Positions 44,617 through 54,369 are shown, counted from the stretch's first letter. The stretch is DNA of 64,000 nt from Sulfitobacter sp. 20_GPM-1509m (GCF_000620505.1 NZ_JIBC01000014.1:42321-106320); one strand, 5' to 3'. Program-made: numbers and translations. Notes: generated by a model from the sequence alone, not told the origin.

Positions 44617-44632
44617 TTGAACAAATGTTCAA
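44617..44632. promoter_or_regulatory. Perfect palindrome, candidate TetR operator
   Basis: TTGAACAAATGTTCAA: arms TTGAAC and GTTCAA around AAAT. It lies 25 bases before the monooxygenase start and 19 bases before the regulator start, in the divergent intergenic region. A 16-bp dyad there is typical of a TetR-family site; binding inferred. Confidence 0.6.
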
Positions 44633-44651
44633 AATAAGGCAAGATGAAATA

Positions 44652-45299
44652 ATGAATCCAGATCAAGCCTCTGATGTGAAACGGAAAAGAGCACCTTCCA
44701 AGCGATCCTTGGCGACGCGCGAGCGGGTTCTTGATGCCGCAGAACTGGTGTTTGCCCACCGCGGTTTCGACGGAGCCACGATTCGTGACATCGCAGCCGA
44801 GGCGGGGGAACCCATCGGCACAATCCACCATCACGGCGGCGGCAAAGAGGCGCTGTTTCATCAGACCGTGGCGCGCCGCGCTGAGGCCTTGTCGCGCGCA
44901 CGTCTGCAATCGCTGGAACAGGTGAAGAGCAGCGGCGCGTTGTCCCTGCACGGAATTCTCGACGCCTTCATGCGTCCCTTCTTTGCCCTGTCGGAAGAAG
45001 AGCCGGGATGGCGGAGCTATGCACGTCTGGTTGCCTTTGTGTCGGTCGATGACCGCTGGCGGGAAATCTCTGGGCAATGTTTCGATCCGACCGCGAGGGT
45101 TTTTATCGAGGAAATCCTGTTGCAACTGCCACATACGTCCAGACAGCAGGTCGCCGAAAGCTTTGTCTTTTCTGTGTCGGCCATGCTCGCGTTGCTGACC
45201 TCGAAAAACCGGATTGGTGACTTGGGAGATGGCGGATCGACAGAGCAGGATCAGCTTGCCCATCTTGTCCGGTTTTGCGCTGCCGGGTTTGCAAGCTGA
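44652..45299 (+). CDS. TetR-family transcriptional regulator
   Basis: A 215-residue regulator. The N-terminal helix-turn-helix is RERVLDAAELVFAHRGFDGA, then TIRDIAAEAGEPIGTIHHHGGGKEALF, close to the TetR pattern, including the 'TIHHHGG(G)KEALF' variant of 'YYHF.sK..L'. The C-terminal ligand domain contains SLHGILDAFMRPFFALSEEE. Of two in-frame ATGs, the one at 44625 lies inside the palindrome, so 44652 is preferred. Divergent from the monooxygenase operon and likely its repressor. Confidence 0.88.
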   Translation: MNPDQASDVKRKRAPSKRSLATRERVLDAAELVFAHRGFDGATIRDIAAEAGEPIGTIHHHGGGKEALFHQTVARRAEALSRARLQSLEQVKSSGALSLHGILDAFMRPFFALSEEEPGWRSYARLVAFVSVDDRWREISGQCFDPTARVFIEEILLQLPHTSRQQVAESFVFSVSAMLALLTSKNRIGDLGDGGSTEQDQLAHLVRFCAAGFAS

Positions 45300-45442
45300 C
45301 GCAACGTGGGGGCCGACGCTTTCAGCCGGATTGCTTGCCTTGAGGCCGGTATCCGGTGCTGTTAGGCTGATTTCTGTCGCGCACCGCCCTGTGTTGCTTT
45401 GATTGCGCCGCGTCACGACATAACCAGTTGAAAGACCCTGCC

Positions 45443-46462
45443 ATGTCTCACGACCACGACCATGACCACGCGGGCCACGATCACGACGGGGTGCACAGCC
45501 ACGCCCCCGATGTCAGTGCCAGCAATGAAAAAGTCGTGCTGGTCGGTTTCCTTCTGACCTTTGGTTTCATGTTCGCCGAGCTGATCGGCGGGCTGCTGTC
45601 CGGCTCGTTGGCACTTATTGCCGATGCAGGGCACATGTTCACGGATTCCGCTGCCTTGGCGTTGTCCTGGGCGGGCTTCCGTTTTGGCCGTCGCAAGCGG
45701 GATGACAAGCGCACCTTTGGCTACATGCGTTTCGAGATCCTCGCAGGTTTTATCAATGCGATTTCGCTGATCCTGCTGGTGCTCTGGATCGCTTACGAAG
45801 CGGTGCAGCGGCTGCTGGAGCCGGCGCCCGTTCTGGCGGGGCCGATGATGGTGATTGCGGTGCTGGGTCTGGTGGTCAACTGCGGTGTCTTCTGGATGCT
45901 GACAAAGGGCGACACCGCACATGTCAACATCAGGGGGGCGATGGTGCATGTGATGGGCGACCTGTTGGGGTCGGTCGCCGCGATCATTGCAGCCGTGGCC
46001 ATCTATTTCACCGGCTGGACTCCGATTGACCCGATCCTGTCGGTGCTGTTGTCGGCCATCGTCCTGCGCTCGGCCTGGGCGCTGCTCAAGGCGTCGCTGA
46101 ACGTGCTGATGGAAGGCACGCCGGGCAATGTCGTGGTGTCGGATTTGAAAGAGACGCTGGTCGCGCGGGTTCCAGGACTGGTCAATGTCGACCACGTGCA
46201 TGTGTGGTCGATCACTTCGGGTCAGCCCGTGGCGACGATGGACGTGCAGTTGGCCGAGGGTACGGATCCGGCCAGAGCCTTGTCCGAAGTCAAAAGCCTG
46301 CTGGCGCGGGAATACGGAATTTCGCATTCGACCATCGAAGTGGACTTTGGTCAAAGTGATGCGGTTTGCGCGCTGGACCCCGATGTCGATGGTGCGGGCG
46401 GCCATGACCATGATCACGACAACCATGCCCACGCACACGACCACAGCCCCAAGCCTGCGTGA
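45443..46462 (+). CDS. Cation diffusion facilitator (CzcD-type metal exporter)
   Basis: A 339-residue CDF protein with six helices. Both termini are His/Asp-rich (SHDHDHDHAGHDHDG and GHDHDHDNHAHAHDH), and the membrane metal site appears as IADAGHMFTDSAAL and VHVMGDLLGSV (HxxxD pairs). Zn2+ or other divalent ions are exported against H+. A TTG start five codons earlier is possible, but the ATG at 45443 opens the His-rich motif. Next to the copper genes, suggesting a metal-homeostasis block. Confidence 0.9.
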   Translation: MSHDHDHDHAGHDHDGVHSHAPDVSASNEKVVLVGFLLTFGFMFAELIGGLLSGSLALIADAGHMFTDSAALALSWAGFRFGRRKRDDKRTFGYMRFEILAGFINAISLILLVLWIAYEAVQRLLEPAPVLAGPMMVIAVLGLVVNCGVFWMLTKGDTAHVNIRGAMVHVMGDLLGSVAAIIAAVAIYFTGWTPIDPILSVLLSAIVLRSAWALLKASLNVLMEGTPGNVVVSDLKETLVARVPGLVNVDHVHVWSITSGQPVATMDVQLAEGTDPARALSEVKSLLAREYGISHSTIEVDFGQSDAVCALDPDVDGAGGHDHDHDNHAHAHDHSPKPA

Positions 46463-46495
46463 TCTTTGCGCCGGTCGCGGTGTGGGGGGCGGATG

Positions 46496-49012
46496 TCACT
46501 CAGCCGCCGCAGGAACCGCCCTTGCATGCGACATGGGCGGACGCGGTTGGTCACCTTCGTCCATCTGCGCCCGGACCCTGCGCAAGCGCAGCGCGTTGCT
46601 CAGCACAAAGACCGACGACAGTGCCATCGCCCCGGCCGCCAGCACCGGCGACAGCAGGATGCCGAACGCGGGGTACAGCACGCCCGCCGCCACCGGGATC
46701 AGCGCGGTGTTGTAACCAAAGGCCCAGAACAGGTTCTGCCGGATGTTGCGCATGGTCGCACGGGACACGGCAAAGGCGTTGACCACCCCGCGCAAATCCC
46801 CCGACATCAGCACCACATGGGCTGATTCAATGGCCACATCGGTGCCGGTGCCAATGGCAATGCCTACGTCGGCGTGCGCCAGTGCAGGCGCGTCGTTGAT
46901 GCCGTCCCCGACAAAGGCCACCTTGCGCCCACCGTTGCGCAGGCTGTTGATCGCGGCGACCTTGCCGTCGGGCAGAACGCCTGCGATCACGTGGTCGATA
47001 CCCAATTCCGCGGCAATCGCATCGGCTGTCTCGCGTTTGTCGCCGGTGATCATGGCGACCTGCAACCCTTGGGCGCGCAGGGCGGCGATGGCGGCGGCGC
47101 TGGAGGGCTTTACCGGATCGGCCACACCGATCACCGCCGCGATGCGCCCGTCGATGGCCGCAAACAGCGCGGAACGTCCCGATTGCGCCAATGATGTCTC
47201 GACCTGTGCCAGCGCGCCCGTGTCGATGCCGTCGCGCGACATCAGACGATCCGCGCCCACCAGCACGCTGCGTCCCGCCACCTGAGCGCGGACGCCGTAG
47301 CCTGCAATCGCGGTGAAATCGCTCACATCATGTCGCGCCACGCCCGCGGTCTGGGCCGCGCGGACAATGGCCTGTCCGATGGGGTGTTCCGAGCGTTCCT
47401 CGACCGCTGCGACCAGCGCCAGAACCTCGGACCGCTCGAACCCGTCAGCCAGTATCAGATCCGTCAGCTCGGGGCGCCCTTCGGTCACGGTTCCGGTCTT
47501 GTCCAGCGCAACCACTTCGACCTCGCACAGTTCTTGCAGGGCATCGCCCTTGCGGAAGAGCACGCCCAGTTCCGCCGCGCGCCCCGTGCCCACCATGATC
47601 GACGTCGGCGTGGCCAGGCCCATGGCGCAAGGGCAGGCGATGATCAGAACCGATACGCCCGCGACCAGCGCATAGGTCAGCGCAGGGGCCGGAGCCAGAA
47701 GCAGCCACGCCAGAACGGTCAGCGCCGCGATGCCCATGATCGCAGGAACGAACCACAGGGTGATCCGGTTCACCATGCCCTGGATCGGCAGCCGCGCGCC
47801 TTGCGCCTCTTCGACCATGCGGATGATCTGGGCCAGCGTCGTGTCGCCGCCCACTCGTGTCGCACGAAAGCGGAACCCGCCTGTGCCGTTGACCGTGCCA
47901 CCGGTCACGATGTCGCCCGTCCCCTTGGTCACAGGCACCGGCTCGCCCGTGATCATGCTTTCGTCGACATGACTGTCGCCATCGACAATCTCACCGTCCA
48001 CGGCCACCCGTTCGCCGGGGCGCACGACCAGAATGTCGCCTGCACGAATGTCGTCGATGGCCAGTTCCATGATGACACCGTCCCGTTCGACGTTGGACGT
48101 GCGAGCTTGGAGCCCCAGCAGCGTCTGGATCGCAGCGCCGGTACGTCCCTTGGCGCGCGCTTCAAGCCAGCGACCGATCAGGATCAGCACGACAATGACC
48201 GCCGCCGCTTCGAAATAGACCGCGCGCACCGCTTCGGGCAGCAGGTGGGGCAGAAAGGTTGCGATGACGGAATAGGCATAGGCCGACAGCGTGCCCACCG
48301 CGACAAGGCTGTTCATATCCGGTGCGGCACGCAGCAGGGCGGGGATGCCTTTGGCATAGAACATGCGCCCCGGGCCGATCAGCACAAGCGTGGTCAGGGC
48401 GAACTGGATCACCCAGGATGTCTGGGTGCCGATGGTGTTGTGAACCCACAGGTGAAAGGCCGGAACCATGTGGCCGCCCATTTCCAGCACGAACACCGGC
48501 AGCGCCAGCGCCGCGGACATCAGCACCGAACGGCGCAGGTCGGCGGCTTCTTCCTCTTTGCGGGTGGCGGTGTCATCCGCCTGACCGGCGGCATGGACCT
48601 TTGCCGGATAGCCCGCGCGGGTCGCGGTGGCGGCAATCTCTGTCGGGGTGACCGTGTCATCGACATACCGCACGGCGGCGCGTCCCGTGGCCAGGTTGAC
48701 CTGCGCCTGTGTCACACCGGACAGCGCGTTCAACGCCTTTTCCACACGCCCCACGCAAGAGGCACAGGTCATGTCGGTAACCTCGATGACAATGTCCCGC
48801 GTGCGTGCAGGGTATCCTGCAGTGTCCAGCGTATTGGTCAAAGCCACAGCGGTGACGGTGCCATCGTGGCGGATGCGGGCGGTTTCGGTGGCAAGGTTCA
48901 CTTGAGCCTCCTGCACTCCGGGCACCGCGCTCAGCGCTTTTTCGACCCGCCCGACGCATGAGGCGCATGACATGCCGTCGACCCGCAGAGTTAGGGTATT
49001 TGCCGTTTCCAT
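46496..49012 (-). CDS. copA: Copper-translocating P-type ATPase
   Basis: An 838-residue P1B ATPase. Two N-terminal heavy-metal domains carry GMSCASC (Cys16, Cys19) and DMTCASC; the membrane copper site is IIACPCAMG; the phosphorylated Asp is in [11 protein letters not shown]; the hinge is [17 protein letters not shown]. Eight helices are expected. It exports Cu+ from cytoplasm to periplasm. The promoter at 49050-49080 has MerR/CueR spacing. Divergent from copZ. Confidence 0.96.
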   Translation of the reverse strand: METANTLTLRVDGMSCASCVGRVEKALSAVPGVQEAQVNLATETARIRHDGTVTAVALTNTLDTAGYPARTRDIVIEVTDMTCASCVGRVEKALNALSGVTQAQVNLATGRAAVRYVDDTVTPTEIAATATRAGYPAKVHAAGQADDTATRKEEEAADLRRSVLMSAALALPVFVLEMGGHMVPAFHLWVHNTIGTQTSWVIQFALTTLVLIGPGRMFYAKGIPALLRAAPDMNSLVAVGTLSAYAYSVIATFLPHLLPEAVRAVYFEAAAVIVVLILIGRWLEARAKGRTGAAIQTLLGLQARTSNVERDGVIMELAIDDIRAGDILVVRPGERVAVDGEIVDGDSHVDESMITGEPVPVTKGTGDIVTGGTVNGTGGFRFRATRVGGDTTLAQIIRMVEEAQGARLPIQGMVNRITLWFVPAIMGIAALTVLAWLLLAPAPALTYALVAGVSVLIIACPCAMGLATPTSIMVGTGRAAELGVLFRKGDALQELCEVEVVALDKTGTVTEGRPELTDLILADGFERSEVLALVAAVEERSEHPIGQAIVRAAQTAGVARHDVSDFTAIAGYGVRAQVAGRSVLVGADRLMSRDGIDTGALAQVETSLAQSGRSALFAAIDGRIAAVIGVADPVKPSSAAAIAALRAQGLQVAMITGDKRETADAIAAELGIDHVIAGVLPDGKVAAINSLRNGGRKVAFVGDGINDAPALAHADVGIAIGTGTDVAIESAHVVLMSGDLRGVVNAFAVSRATMRNIRQNLFWAFGYNTALIPVAAGVLYPAFGILLSPVLAAGAMALSSVFVLSNALRLRRVRAQMDEGDQPRPPMSHARAVPAAAE

Positions 49013-49049
49013 CGCAGTGCATCCCGTGTGGTGATAGATGATTGCCCCC

Positions 49050-49080
49050 TACATAGGGTCTCCAGTTGCTGGAAGGTAAA
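49050..49080 (-). promoter_or_regulatory. CueR-type (MerR-family) promoter of copA
   Basis: Read on the minus strand: -35 TTTACC, a 19-bp spacer containing the dyad TCCAGCAACTGGA, then -10 TATGTA. The overlong 19-bp spacer with a central dyad between the boxes is the MerR-family promoter architecture; CueR/HmrR would activate it when Cu+ is bound. No regulator gene is in the window. Confidence 0.7.
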
Positions 49081-49108
49081 GGGGGTGCCGAAAGAAATAT
49101 CTGCCCCC

Positions 49109-49139
49109 TTGACTCTCCAGTGGCTGGAACCCCCATCTG
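49109..49139 (+). promoter_or_regulatory. CueR-type promoter of copZ
   Basis: Plus-strand -35 TTGACT followed by the dyad TCCAGTGGCTGGA (49116-49128), a near copy of the copA-side dyad. The -10 (about 49134-49139) is weak, as expected for an activator-dependent promoter. Facing outward, it should drive copZ. Confidence 0.55.
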
Positions 49140-49218
49140 TATCCAACAAGACCGGTGTAGCGGCAGCCAAGTTGTCACGCACAGGTGCCCGAATTGGGCG
49201 GACCAGAGGACATATCCA

Positions 49219-49437
49219 ATGAGCGAAAACATCATCACACCCACCGCCGCACGGTTTCACGTGCCGGACATGACTTGCGGGCATTGCGAGAAATCCGTGC
49301 GCGGTGCCTTGGCGCAAGTGCTGCCGGACGCTGCCGTCACGGTCGATCTGCCCACACATATGGTTCAGGTCGCAGGTGATGCCGAAACGGCGCGCGCGGC
49401 GTTGGAAGGCGCAGGTTTTACGCCGACGGTTGCCTGA
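49219..49437 (+). CDS. copZ: Copper chaperone CopZ
   Basis: A 72-residue single heavy-metal-associated domain, with the copper site in DMTCGHCEK (MxCxxC). It delivers Cu+ to the CopA N-terminal domains or holds it. AGAGGA lies 8 bases before the ATG. It is driven by the second MerR-type promoter and converges on the Hint-domain gene, which overlaps its last 20 bases. Confidence 0.92.
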   Translation: MSENIITPTAARFHVPDMTCGHCEKSVRGALAQVLPDAAVTVDLPTHMVQVAGDAETARAALEGAGFTPTVA

Positions 49438-50548
49438 GGGCGTTTTGCGCCACCGTAGCGCGGCCATCCTGCCGATGGCAGGACACCAAGGGTTTGTGAT
49501 TTTTCAGGTGGCGCTGGGCCAGCCTGCGCCCCTGACGGCCCGAAGCCTGAACCCGGCAGGATGGCGGGCCCCCGGCAGCATCATTCAGGTCGGGGAAAAT
49601 GGCGGAAACCTCTGCAAGAGCACGTTCTGACAAGGCCTTGAGGGTTTGTGGGCCGGCAAACAGGCTTTCGGTTTCGGCACCATTGGCAAAGACGATCTCG
49701 TGGGCATCGCACAGAAAGTGGAAATAGCTGATCTGGGTCAGATCGTCGGCGGTGGTGATACCATCGACTCCGACGAGTTGTTTCGCGGCAACCAGAACTT
49801 CGTGGGTGTTGAACATGGTCTGCGCGATTGCCGATCTGACAAGGATGCGATGCTGTGGAGACACGATCAGGTCGTCCGCAGGCAGGCCATTTCCCAGCGC
49901 GCCTGCGGAAATGCGGACAGGACGCAAGCCGGGCGTGTCGGACAGTTCCGTCCTCCCAATGTGGCGCAGGCCAATCCAGCGGATCGGTTGAAGGCCGTGA
50001 TCGACAGTCAGAATCCGGTCGCCGCCCCTCAGATCCTCGACCCGGACAGCTGTGCGGGGACCCGTGGCAATCCGGGTGCCCGCGGCAAAGCAGATGACCA
50101 GACTGGAATAGGGCACGCTGGGCGCGCTGTGGTCATAGGCGATAAGATAGGTGACATTCGGGTCGATCTCTCCGTCCGCGACGAAGCCAACGACATTGTT
50201 GCTCAGACCCAGCAAACCTGAGGAAGTGAACGCATATATCCTGATGATGTCGCCCGTGCCCGGATCGGTCAGCACATAGGAATATTCGGTTTCGGTGGAC
50301 CCCGTCAGGTTGAACAGGCTGCCCGAGCTTGTCGAAGTCTGCCCGCCAATTCCCAAAATGCCCGTGTCGCCGTCTTCCAGGTAGGAATCGTCGTCATTTA
50401 CAGTGATTTTCTCACCGGCCAAATCGCCGAATGTGACCGTGCCGCCAACGCTTAGATTCCCGAGAGACGCGTTTGGGAACAAGCTTCCGGGGCCGGTATA
50501 GCTGGTGACGCTGTCCAGAGCGTAAAGGAACATCTCATGCGAGGACAT
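49418..50548 (-). CDS. Hint-domain protein (hedgehog/intein type)
   Basis: A 376-residue protein. The N-terminal 150 residues are acidic, Gly/Ser/Thr-rich and look like an extracellular repeat-type region. The Hint domain begins at ICFAAGTRIATGPR, followed by VEDLRGGDRILTVDHGLQPIRW and LIVSPQHRILV. Hint_2 proteins of this kind are abundant in Rhodobacterales; some may self-process, others are probably inactive. The initial Cys and the SPQHR motif are retained. No signal peptide is visible. Function unknown. Confidence 0.85.
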   Translation of the reverse strand: MSSHEMFLYALDSVTSYTGPGSLFPNASLGNLSVGGTVTFGDLAGEKITVNDDDSYLEDGDTGILGIGGQTSTSSGSLFNLTGSTETEYSYVLTDPGTGDIIRIYAFTSSGLLGLSNNVVGFVADGEIDPNVTYLIAYDHSAPSVPYSSLVICFAAGTRIATGPRTAVRVEDLRGGDRILTVDHGLQPIRWIGLRHIGRTELSDTPGLRPVRISAGALGNGLPADDLIVSPQHRILVRSAIAQTMFNTHEVLVAAKQLVGVDGITTADDLTQISYFHFLCDAHEIVFANGAETESLFAGPQTLKALSERALAEVSAIFPDLNDAAGGPPSCRVQASGRQGRRLAQRHLKNHKPLVSCHRQDGRATVAQNALRQPSA

Positions 50549-50743
50549 GGCGCAGGCCCCCTAAAGGTGGGAGGCCCGCAAGCGGTGTCTTATCGTGACG
50601 GCTCCAGTTCGGTGGGGGCGGAAGAAAGGCCAACATGCGTATACAAATCCCAAGTTTGCATACGGTTCTGGACGAAAAGGTTTAATATTCCTTTGTGCTG
50701 CACCCTTGGGCACGGGTGCAGCAGCTTTTCCCAATGGTCCGGG

Positions 50744-52996
50744 TCAGCTTTCAAGCCTGCCAACGTCCACAAGCGTTGTGTGGGCGCTGCATCCCTGTCC
50801 CAGACGCGAGGTGCCAAGGTCGCGGGTCAGCGTGTTGGGGTTGCCGTGCGGGTCCATGTTCTCGCCGGGATCGCCGAACCATGCGCCTGTTGGCAGCGCG
50901 ACCACGCCCTGGCGGATGCTGTCGCTGACAGAGGCCCGCGCGCGGCAGGCTCCGCGGGCGTTGAACACGCGCACCAGATCGCCATTTTGCACGCCGCGTT
51001 CGGCGGCATCCTCGGGGTGAATGACCAGCGTTTCTGGCCGTGCGCCGGGCACATCGGCCAGCGCGCTTTCCAACTGGCTGTGCAGCTTGTCGCCCGGTTG
51101 CGGCGACACCAGATGCAGCGGCGTGGCGGCTGTCGCCGTGCCAAGCCATTCGGTCGGGGGCAGCCAGACCGGATGACCGGGACAGTCGTCATAGCCAAAG
51201 CCGTCGATGGTATCGGAAAAGATCTCGATCTTGCCCGATGGCGTTTTCAGCGGCATCGCATCGGGGTCCTCGCGGAACAGTGCGAAAAACGTCCGGTTGG
51301 GGCCGCTTTTCTGGATCGGCAAATGCACCCAGTTTTGCGCCCTTAGCCCGTCCAGATCGGGAACATCGACACCCTGACTGGCAGCCCGTTCGCGATATTC
51401 CTGATAGAGGATTTCGATCCAGGCATCTGCGTCCTTGCCTTCGGTAAAAGCCTCGCCCAGACCCATCCGCTGCGCGAGGCCGGTAAAGATGGCATAGTCG
51501 TCGCGTGCGTCACCCACAGGCGGGATCAGGCGCGGCATGTGGAACAGGTAATCGTCCATACTGGTGCGCCCGATGTCCTCACGCTCGTAGGGTGTGGTGG
51601 CTGGAAAGACGATGTCGGCACGTTTCGCCGTGGCGGTCCACCACGGTTCGTTGACGATGATCGTCTCGGGGCGCTGCCATGCCTCGTGCAGGGCGTTCAA
51701 ATCCTGATGGTGATGGAACGGATTGCCACCCGCCCAATAGACCAGCCGGATGTCGGGGTAGGGCGCGCGGGTTCCGTTAAAGTCATACATCTGGCCGGGA
51801 TTGCGCAGCATGTCGGCCACGCGGGCCACGGGGATGACCGTGTTGACGGGGTTCTGACCTTGGGAAAAGGTCATGCCGCTCATCCCTTTCAGCGATTTTC
51901 CGACCCCGCCGATGGCGCCGTAGCCATAGCCGATCCCGCCGCCGGGCAGGCCGATCTGCCCGATCATCGCGGCCAGAACCGCAGACATCCAATAGGGTTG
52001 TTCGCCATGTTCGCCCCGTTGCAGCGACCAGGCCACGGTGATCAGCGTGCGGGTCGTGGCCATGCGCCGCGCCAGTTCGCGGATCGCGTCCGGTTCAGCC
52101 CCGCACAGCGGGCTGGCCCATTCGGGTGTCTTGGGTTGGCCGTCGGTCAGACCCAACAGATAGGGGCGAAAGCGGTCGAAGCCGACGGTGTAGCGCTCAA
52201 GGAATGCGTGATCTGCCAGGCCTTCGTCTTGCAGCACATAGGCGAGCGCCAGCATCAAGGCGGTGTCCGAGCCAGGGCGCAGCGGCATCCATTCGCACAT
52301 CTGTGGCGCATCGACCCGCTGCGGGCCGATGTTGACACAGCGCATGCCCTTGGCGGCGAAGCGGTCGAACCAGCCGGCGGTTTCGTGTTCGGTGATGCCG
52401 CCCATGCTGACCTGGGAATTCTTCGGATTGACGCCGCCGAACATCACCAGTGTTTCGGTGTTGTCGTGGATGGTCTGCCAGCCGTCCTGATGTTCGTAGA
52501 GGAACTTCAAGAAGTTCTCGCCAATGACATGGGGCATGATTGCCTGTGCGCAGCCGGTCGAATAGCTGCCGAAGGATGCCACATAGCCGCCCGCCGTATT
52601 CAGAAACCTGTGCACCTGGCTTTGGGCGTGGTGAAACCGCCCGGCTGATCCCCAGCCGTAGGAGCCGCCGTAGATGGCCGTGTTTCCATGGGTCTTGCGG
52701 ACGCGGTCCAATTCGGCGGCGGCAATGTCCAGCGCCTCGTCCCATGGCAATTCCACGAACGTGTCGCTGCCACGACCGGCAGGGGTGCGCGTTTCCAGCC
52801 AGCCGCGCCGGATGGACGGGCGCGCGACGCGGGTGTGGTGATGCACGGCCTCGGGCAGGATGTCGGGAATGGCCGAGGGATGCGGGTCGGCGGCAAAGGG
52901 GCGCGTGGCCACGATCCTGTCGTTTTCGACATCGACCTCAAAAGCACCCCAGTGGCTCGTCGTGACCTTGGTGCGGGTGCCTGAGATGTCGGCCAT
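50744..52996 (-). CDS. Molybdopterin oxidoreductase of the BisC/TorA (DMSO reductase) family
   Basis: A 750-residue bis-MGD enzyme. The Mo-ligand Ser is in GGSYGWGSAGRFHH (Ser117). Other features: FSQGQNPVNTV, VNEPWWTATAKRADIVFPAT, and a C-terminal domain with HPEDAAERGVQNGDLVRVF and GDPGENMDPHGNPNTLT. No twin-arginine leader is visible, so it is probably cytoplasmic, as for biotin sulfoxide reductase. Methionine sulfoxide, biotin sulfoxide or TMAO are candidate substrates. GAAGGAAC precedes the ATG. No cytochrome c partner gene adjoins it. Confidence 0.88.
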   Translation of the reverse strand: MADISGTRTKVTTSHWGAFEVDVENDRIVATRPFAADPHPSAIPDILPEAVHHHTRVARPSIRRGWLETRTPAGRGSDTFVELPWDEALDIAAAELDRVRKTHGNTAIYGGSYGWGSAGRFHHAQSQVHRFLNTAGGYVASFGSYSTGCAQAIMPHVIGENFLKFLYEHQDGWQTIHDNTETLVMFGGVNPKNSQVSMGGITEHETAGWFDRFAAKGMRCVNIGPQRVDAPQMCEWMPLRPGSDTALMLALAYVLQDEGLADHAFLERYTVGFDRFRPYLLGLTDGQPKTPEWASPLCGAEPDAIRELARRMATTRTLITVAWSLQRGEHGEQPYWMSAVLAAMIGQIGLPGGGIGYGYGAIGGVGKSLKGMSGMTFSQGQNPVNTVIPVARVADMLRNPGQMYDFNGTRAPYPDIRLVYWAGGNPFHHHQDLNALHEAWQRPETIIVNEPWWTATAKRADIVFPATTPYEREDIGRTSMDDYLFHMPRLIPPVGDARDDYAIFTGLAQRMGLGEAFTEGKDADAWIEILYQEYRERAASQGVDVPDLDGLRAQNWVHLPIQKSGPNRTFFALFREDPDAMPLKTPSGKIEIFSDTIDGFGYDDCPGHPVWLPPTEWLGTATAATPLHLVSPQPGDKLHSQLESALADVPGARPETLVIHPEDAAERGVQNGDLVRVFNARGACRARASVSDSIRQGVVALPTGAWFGDPGENMDPHGNPNTLTRDLGTSRLGQGCSAHTTLVDVGRLES

Positions 52997-53191
52997 TGGG
53001 ACGTTCCTTCGGGTGTGTTGGAATTTCGATTTGCGGCGAAGCTAGGCTTGGCCGCCGTCAAATGAAAGACCCATACCGCGCGTCAGGGCGTTTTGGGCGG
53101 TGGACCAACGCCGCCTATGCTTCATCTGTAGGTTCCTTTCGCGCGGCGGAATGACTACGAAGGAAGTCGAGGCAGTAAACAGGAGATAAAG

Positions 53192-53494
53192 ATGCGCAAA
53201 GCCATCCTTCTTGCAGTTGTGTCAGCGATGCTGGCCACCCTATCCCCCACCGGACCGGCAATGGCCGCCTCTCTTGGGGATTTTGAGGTCACCGGTGTGG
53301 ATGATGACGACATGCTGAAAATGCGGGCCGGTCCCGGTACGGGCTACAAGGTGATTCTGGGGTTGCCGAATGGCACGGTCCTGCGGGTTCACAGCTGTAC
53401 GCAGACCGGCGGCACACGCTGGTGCGAAGTGTCGCTCAAGGCAGCGCGCGCGATGAAGGGGCATGTTTCCTGGGCTTACCTGCGCAAGCATTGA
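53192..53494 (+). CDS. Secreted SH3-like domain protein
   Basis: A 100-residue protein with a signal peptide (about residues 1-25, ending AMA) and a single bacterial SH3 domain: MLKMRAGPGTGYKVILGLPNGT, then WCEVSLK and KGHVSWAYL. Two Cys could form a disulfide. Such domains bind cell wall or peptides. AGGAG is spaced 8 bases before the ATG. Monocistronic between the molybdoenzyme and the IclR gene. Confidence 0.88.
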   Translation: MRKAILLAVVSAMLATLSPTGPAMAASLGDFEVTGVDDDDMLKMRAGPGTGYKVILGLPNGTVLRVHSCTQTGGTRWCEVSLKAARAMKGHVSWAYLRKH

Positions 53495-53508
53495 TCCGGC
53501 TGGCGTGA

Positions 53509-54318
53509 TCAAAGGCTGCCGACGATGGCCCGCGCGGCTTCGATGGCGACTGGTGCGGCTTGGTGGGCGAAATCCTCGGGTGTCCACTCAGACAGTGACG
53601 CCGCGACGTGGATCGCGCCCAACGGGCTGCCATCCCGTCCGGTGATGGCCACGCCGATGGCCACCTCGCCCAGCACAAATTCGTCATGCAGCAGCGCGAA
53701 ACCTTCGCGCCGCGCGGTGCGGATTGCGTCCAGTATCTTTTCGGGGTCGGTTTGCGTCTTTGATGTGTAGCCATGCAGCGGTGTGCGTGCAATCACCGCG
53801 CGCACCGCATCGTCGGACATGGCGGACAGGACGGCGCGGCCACCGGCGGTGCAAAAGGTCGGGATGCTGTGACCCACAAGGGTCGCGTAAAAGGTTTCGC
53901 GTTTGCTTTGCATGCGCAGGGCGTAGATCAGTCGGGTTTCGTCAAACAGGCTCAGGTCGACGCGTTCGGCAACAGTCTTGCGCAGTTCCAGCAGCACCGG
54001 CGTCGCCTTTTGAACCACGGGGTCCATGCGCAGCGTATCCAGCGTGTGATCCAGCAACCTGAGCCCCGGAAGATACCCCCGGTCATCGGCGCTGCGCCGG
54101 ACATAACCCAGTTGCAGCAGCGTGTGCACCAGCCGTTGCGCCGCCGACCGGTCAATGCCTGCCCTTTCCGCGATATTCGCGAGGCTCAAGGGGCGATCTG
54201 CGTGGTGAAAGGCGCTGAGCACCTGCATTGAACGCGCCGCGGACCGCACAAAAAGCCGATCTTCCTCTGCTTGGAAATTGGTCGCTTTGGGCGAATCCGA
54301 ACGCAGAATGCTGGGCAT
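53509..54318 (-). CDS. IclR-family transcriptional regulator
   Basis: A 269-residue regulator. The winged helix-turn-helix (LANIAERAGIDRSAAQRLVH, then LLQLGYV) is followed by the IclR effector domain (about residues 110-265), with RVDLSLFDETRLIYALRMQ and FCTAGGRAVLSAM. The start at 54318 has AGAGGT just upstream; a longer frame lacks one. Divergent from the M81/ABC/M20 operon, with a palindrome between, so it probably senses a peptide-derived metabolite. Confidence 0.9.
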   Translation of the reverse strand: MPSILRSDSPKATNFQAEEDRLFVRSAARSMQVLSAFHHADRPLSLANIAERAGIDRSAAQRLVHTLLQLGYVRRSADDRGYLPGLRLLDHTLDTLRMDPVVQKATPVLLELRKTVAERVDLSLFDETRLIYALRMQSKRETFYATLVGHSIPTFCTAGGRAVLSAMSDDAVRAVIARTPLHGYTSKTQTDPEKILDAIRTARREGFALLHDEFVLGEVAIGVAITGRDGSPLGAIHVAASLSEWTPEDFAHQAAPVAIEAARAIVGSL

Positions 54319-54369
54319 CAAATACCTCTGTGTTGACGTAGGCGAAGAATCATTCCTATGATTGAGATA

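Noticed and set aside
47330..48961. 543-codon plus-strand frame inside copA
   Set aside because: Mirror frame of the copper ATPase; His/Arg/Gln-rich with no motif.
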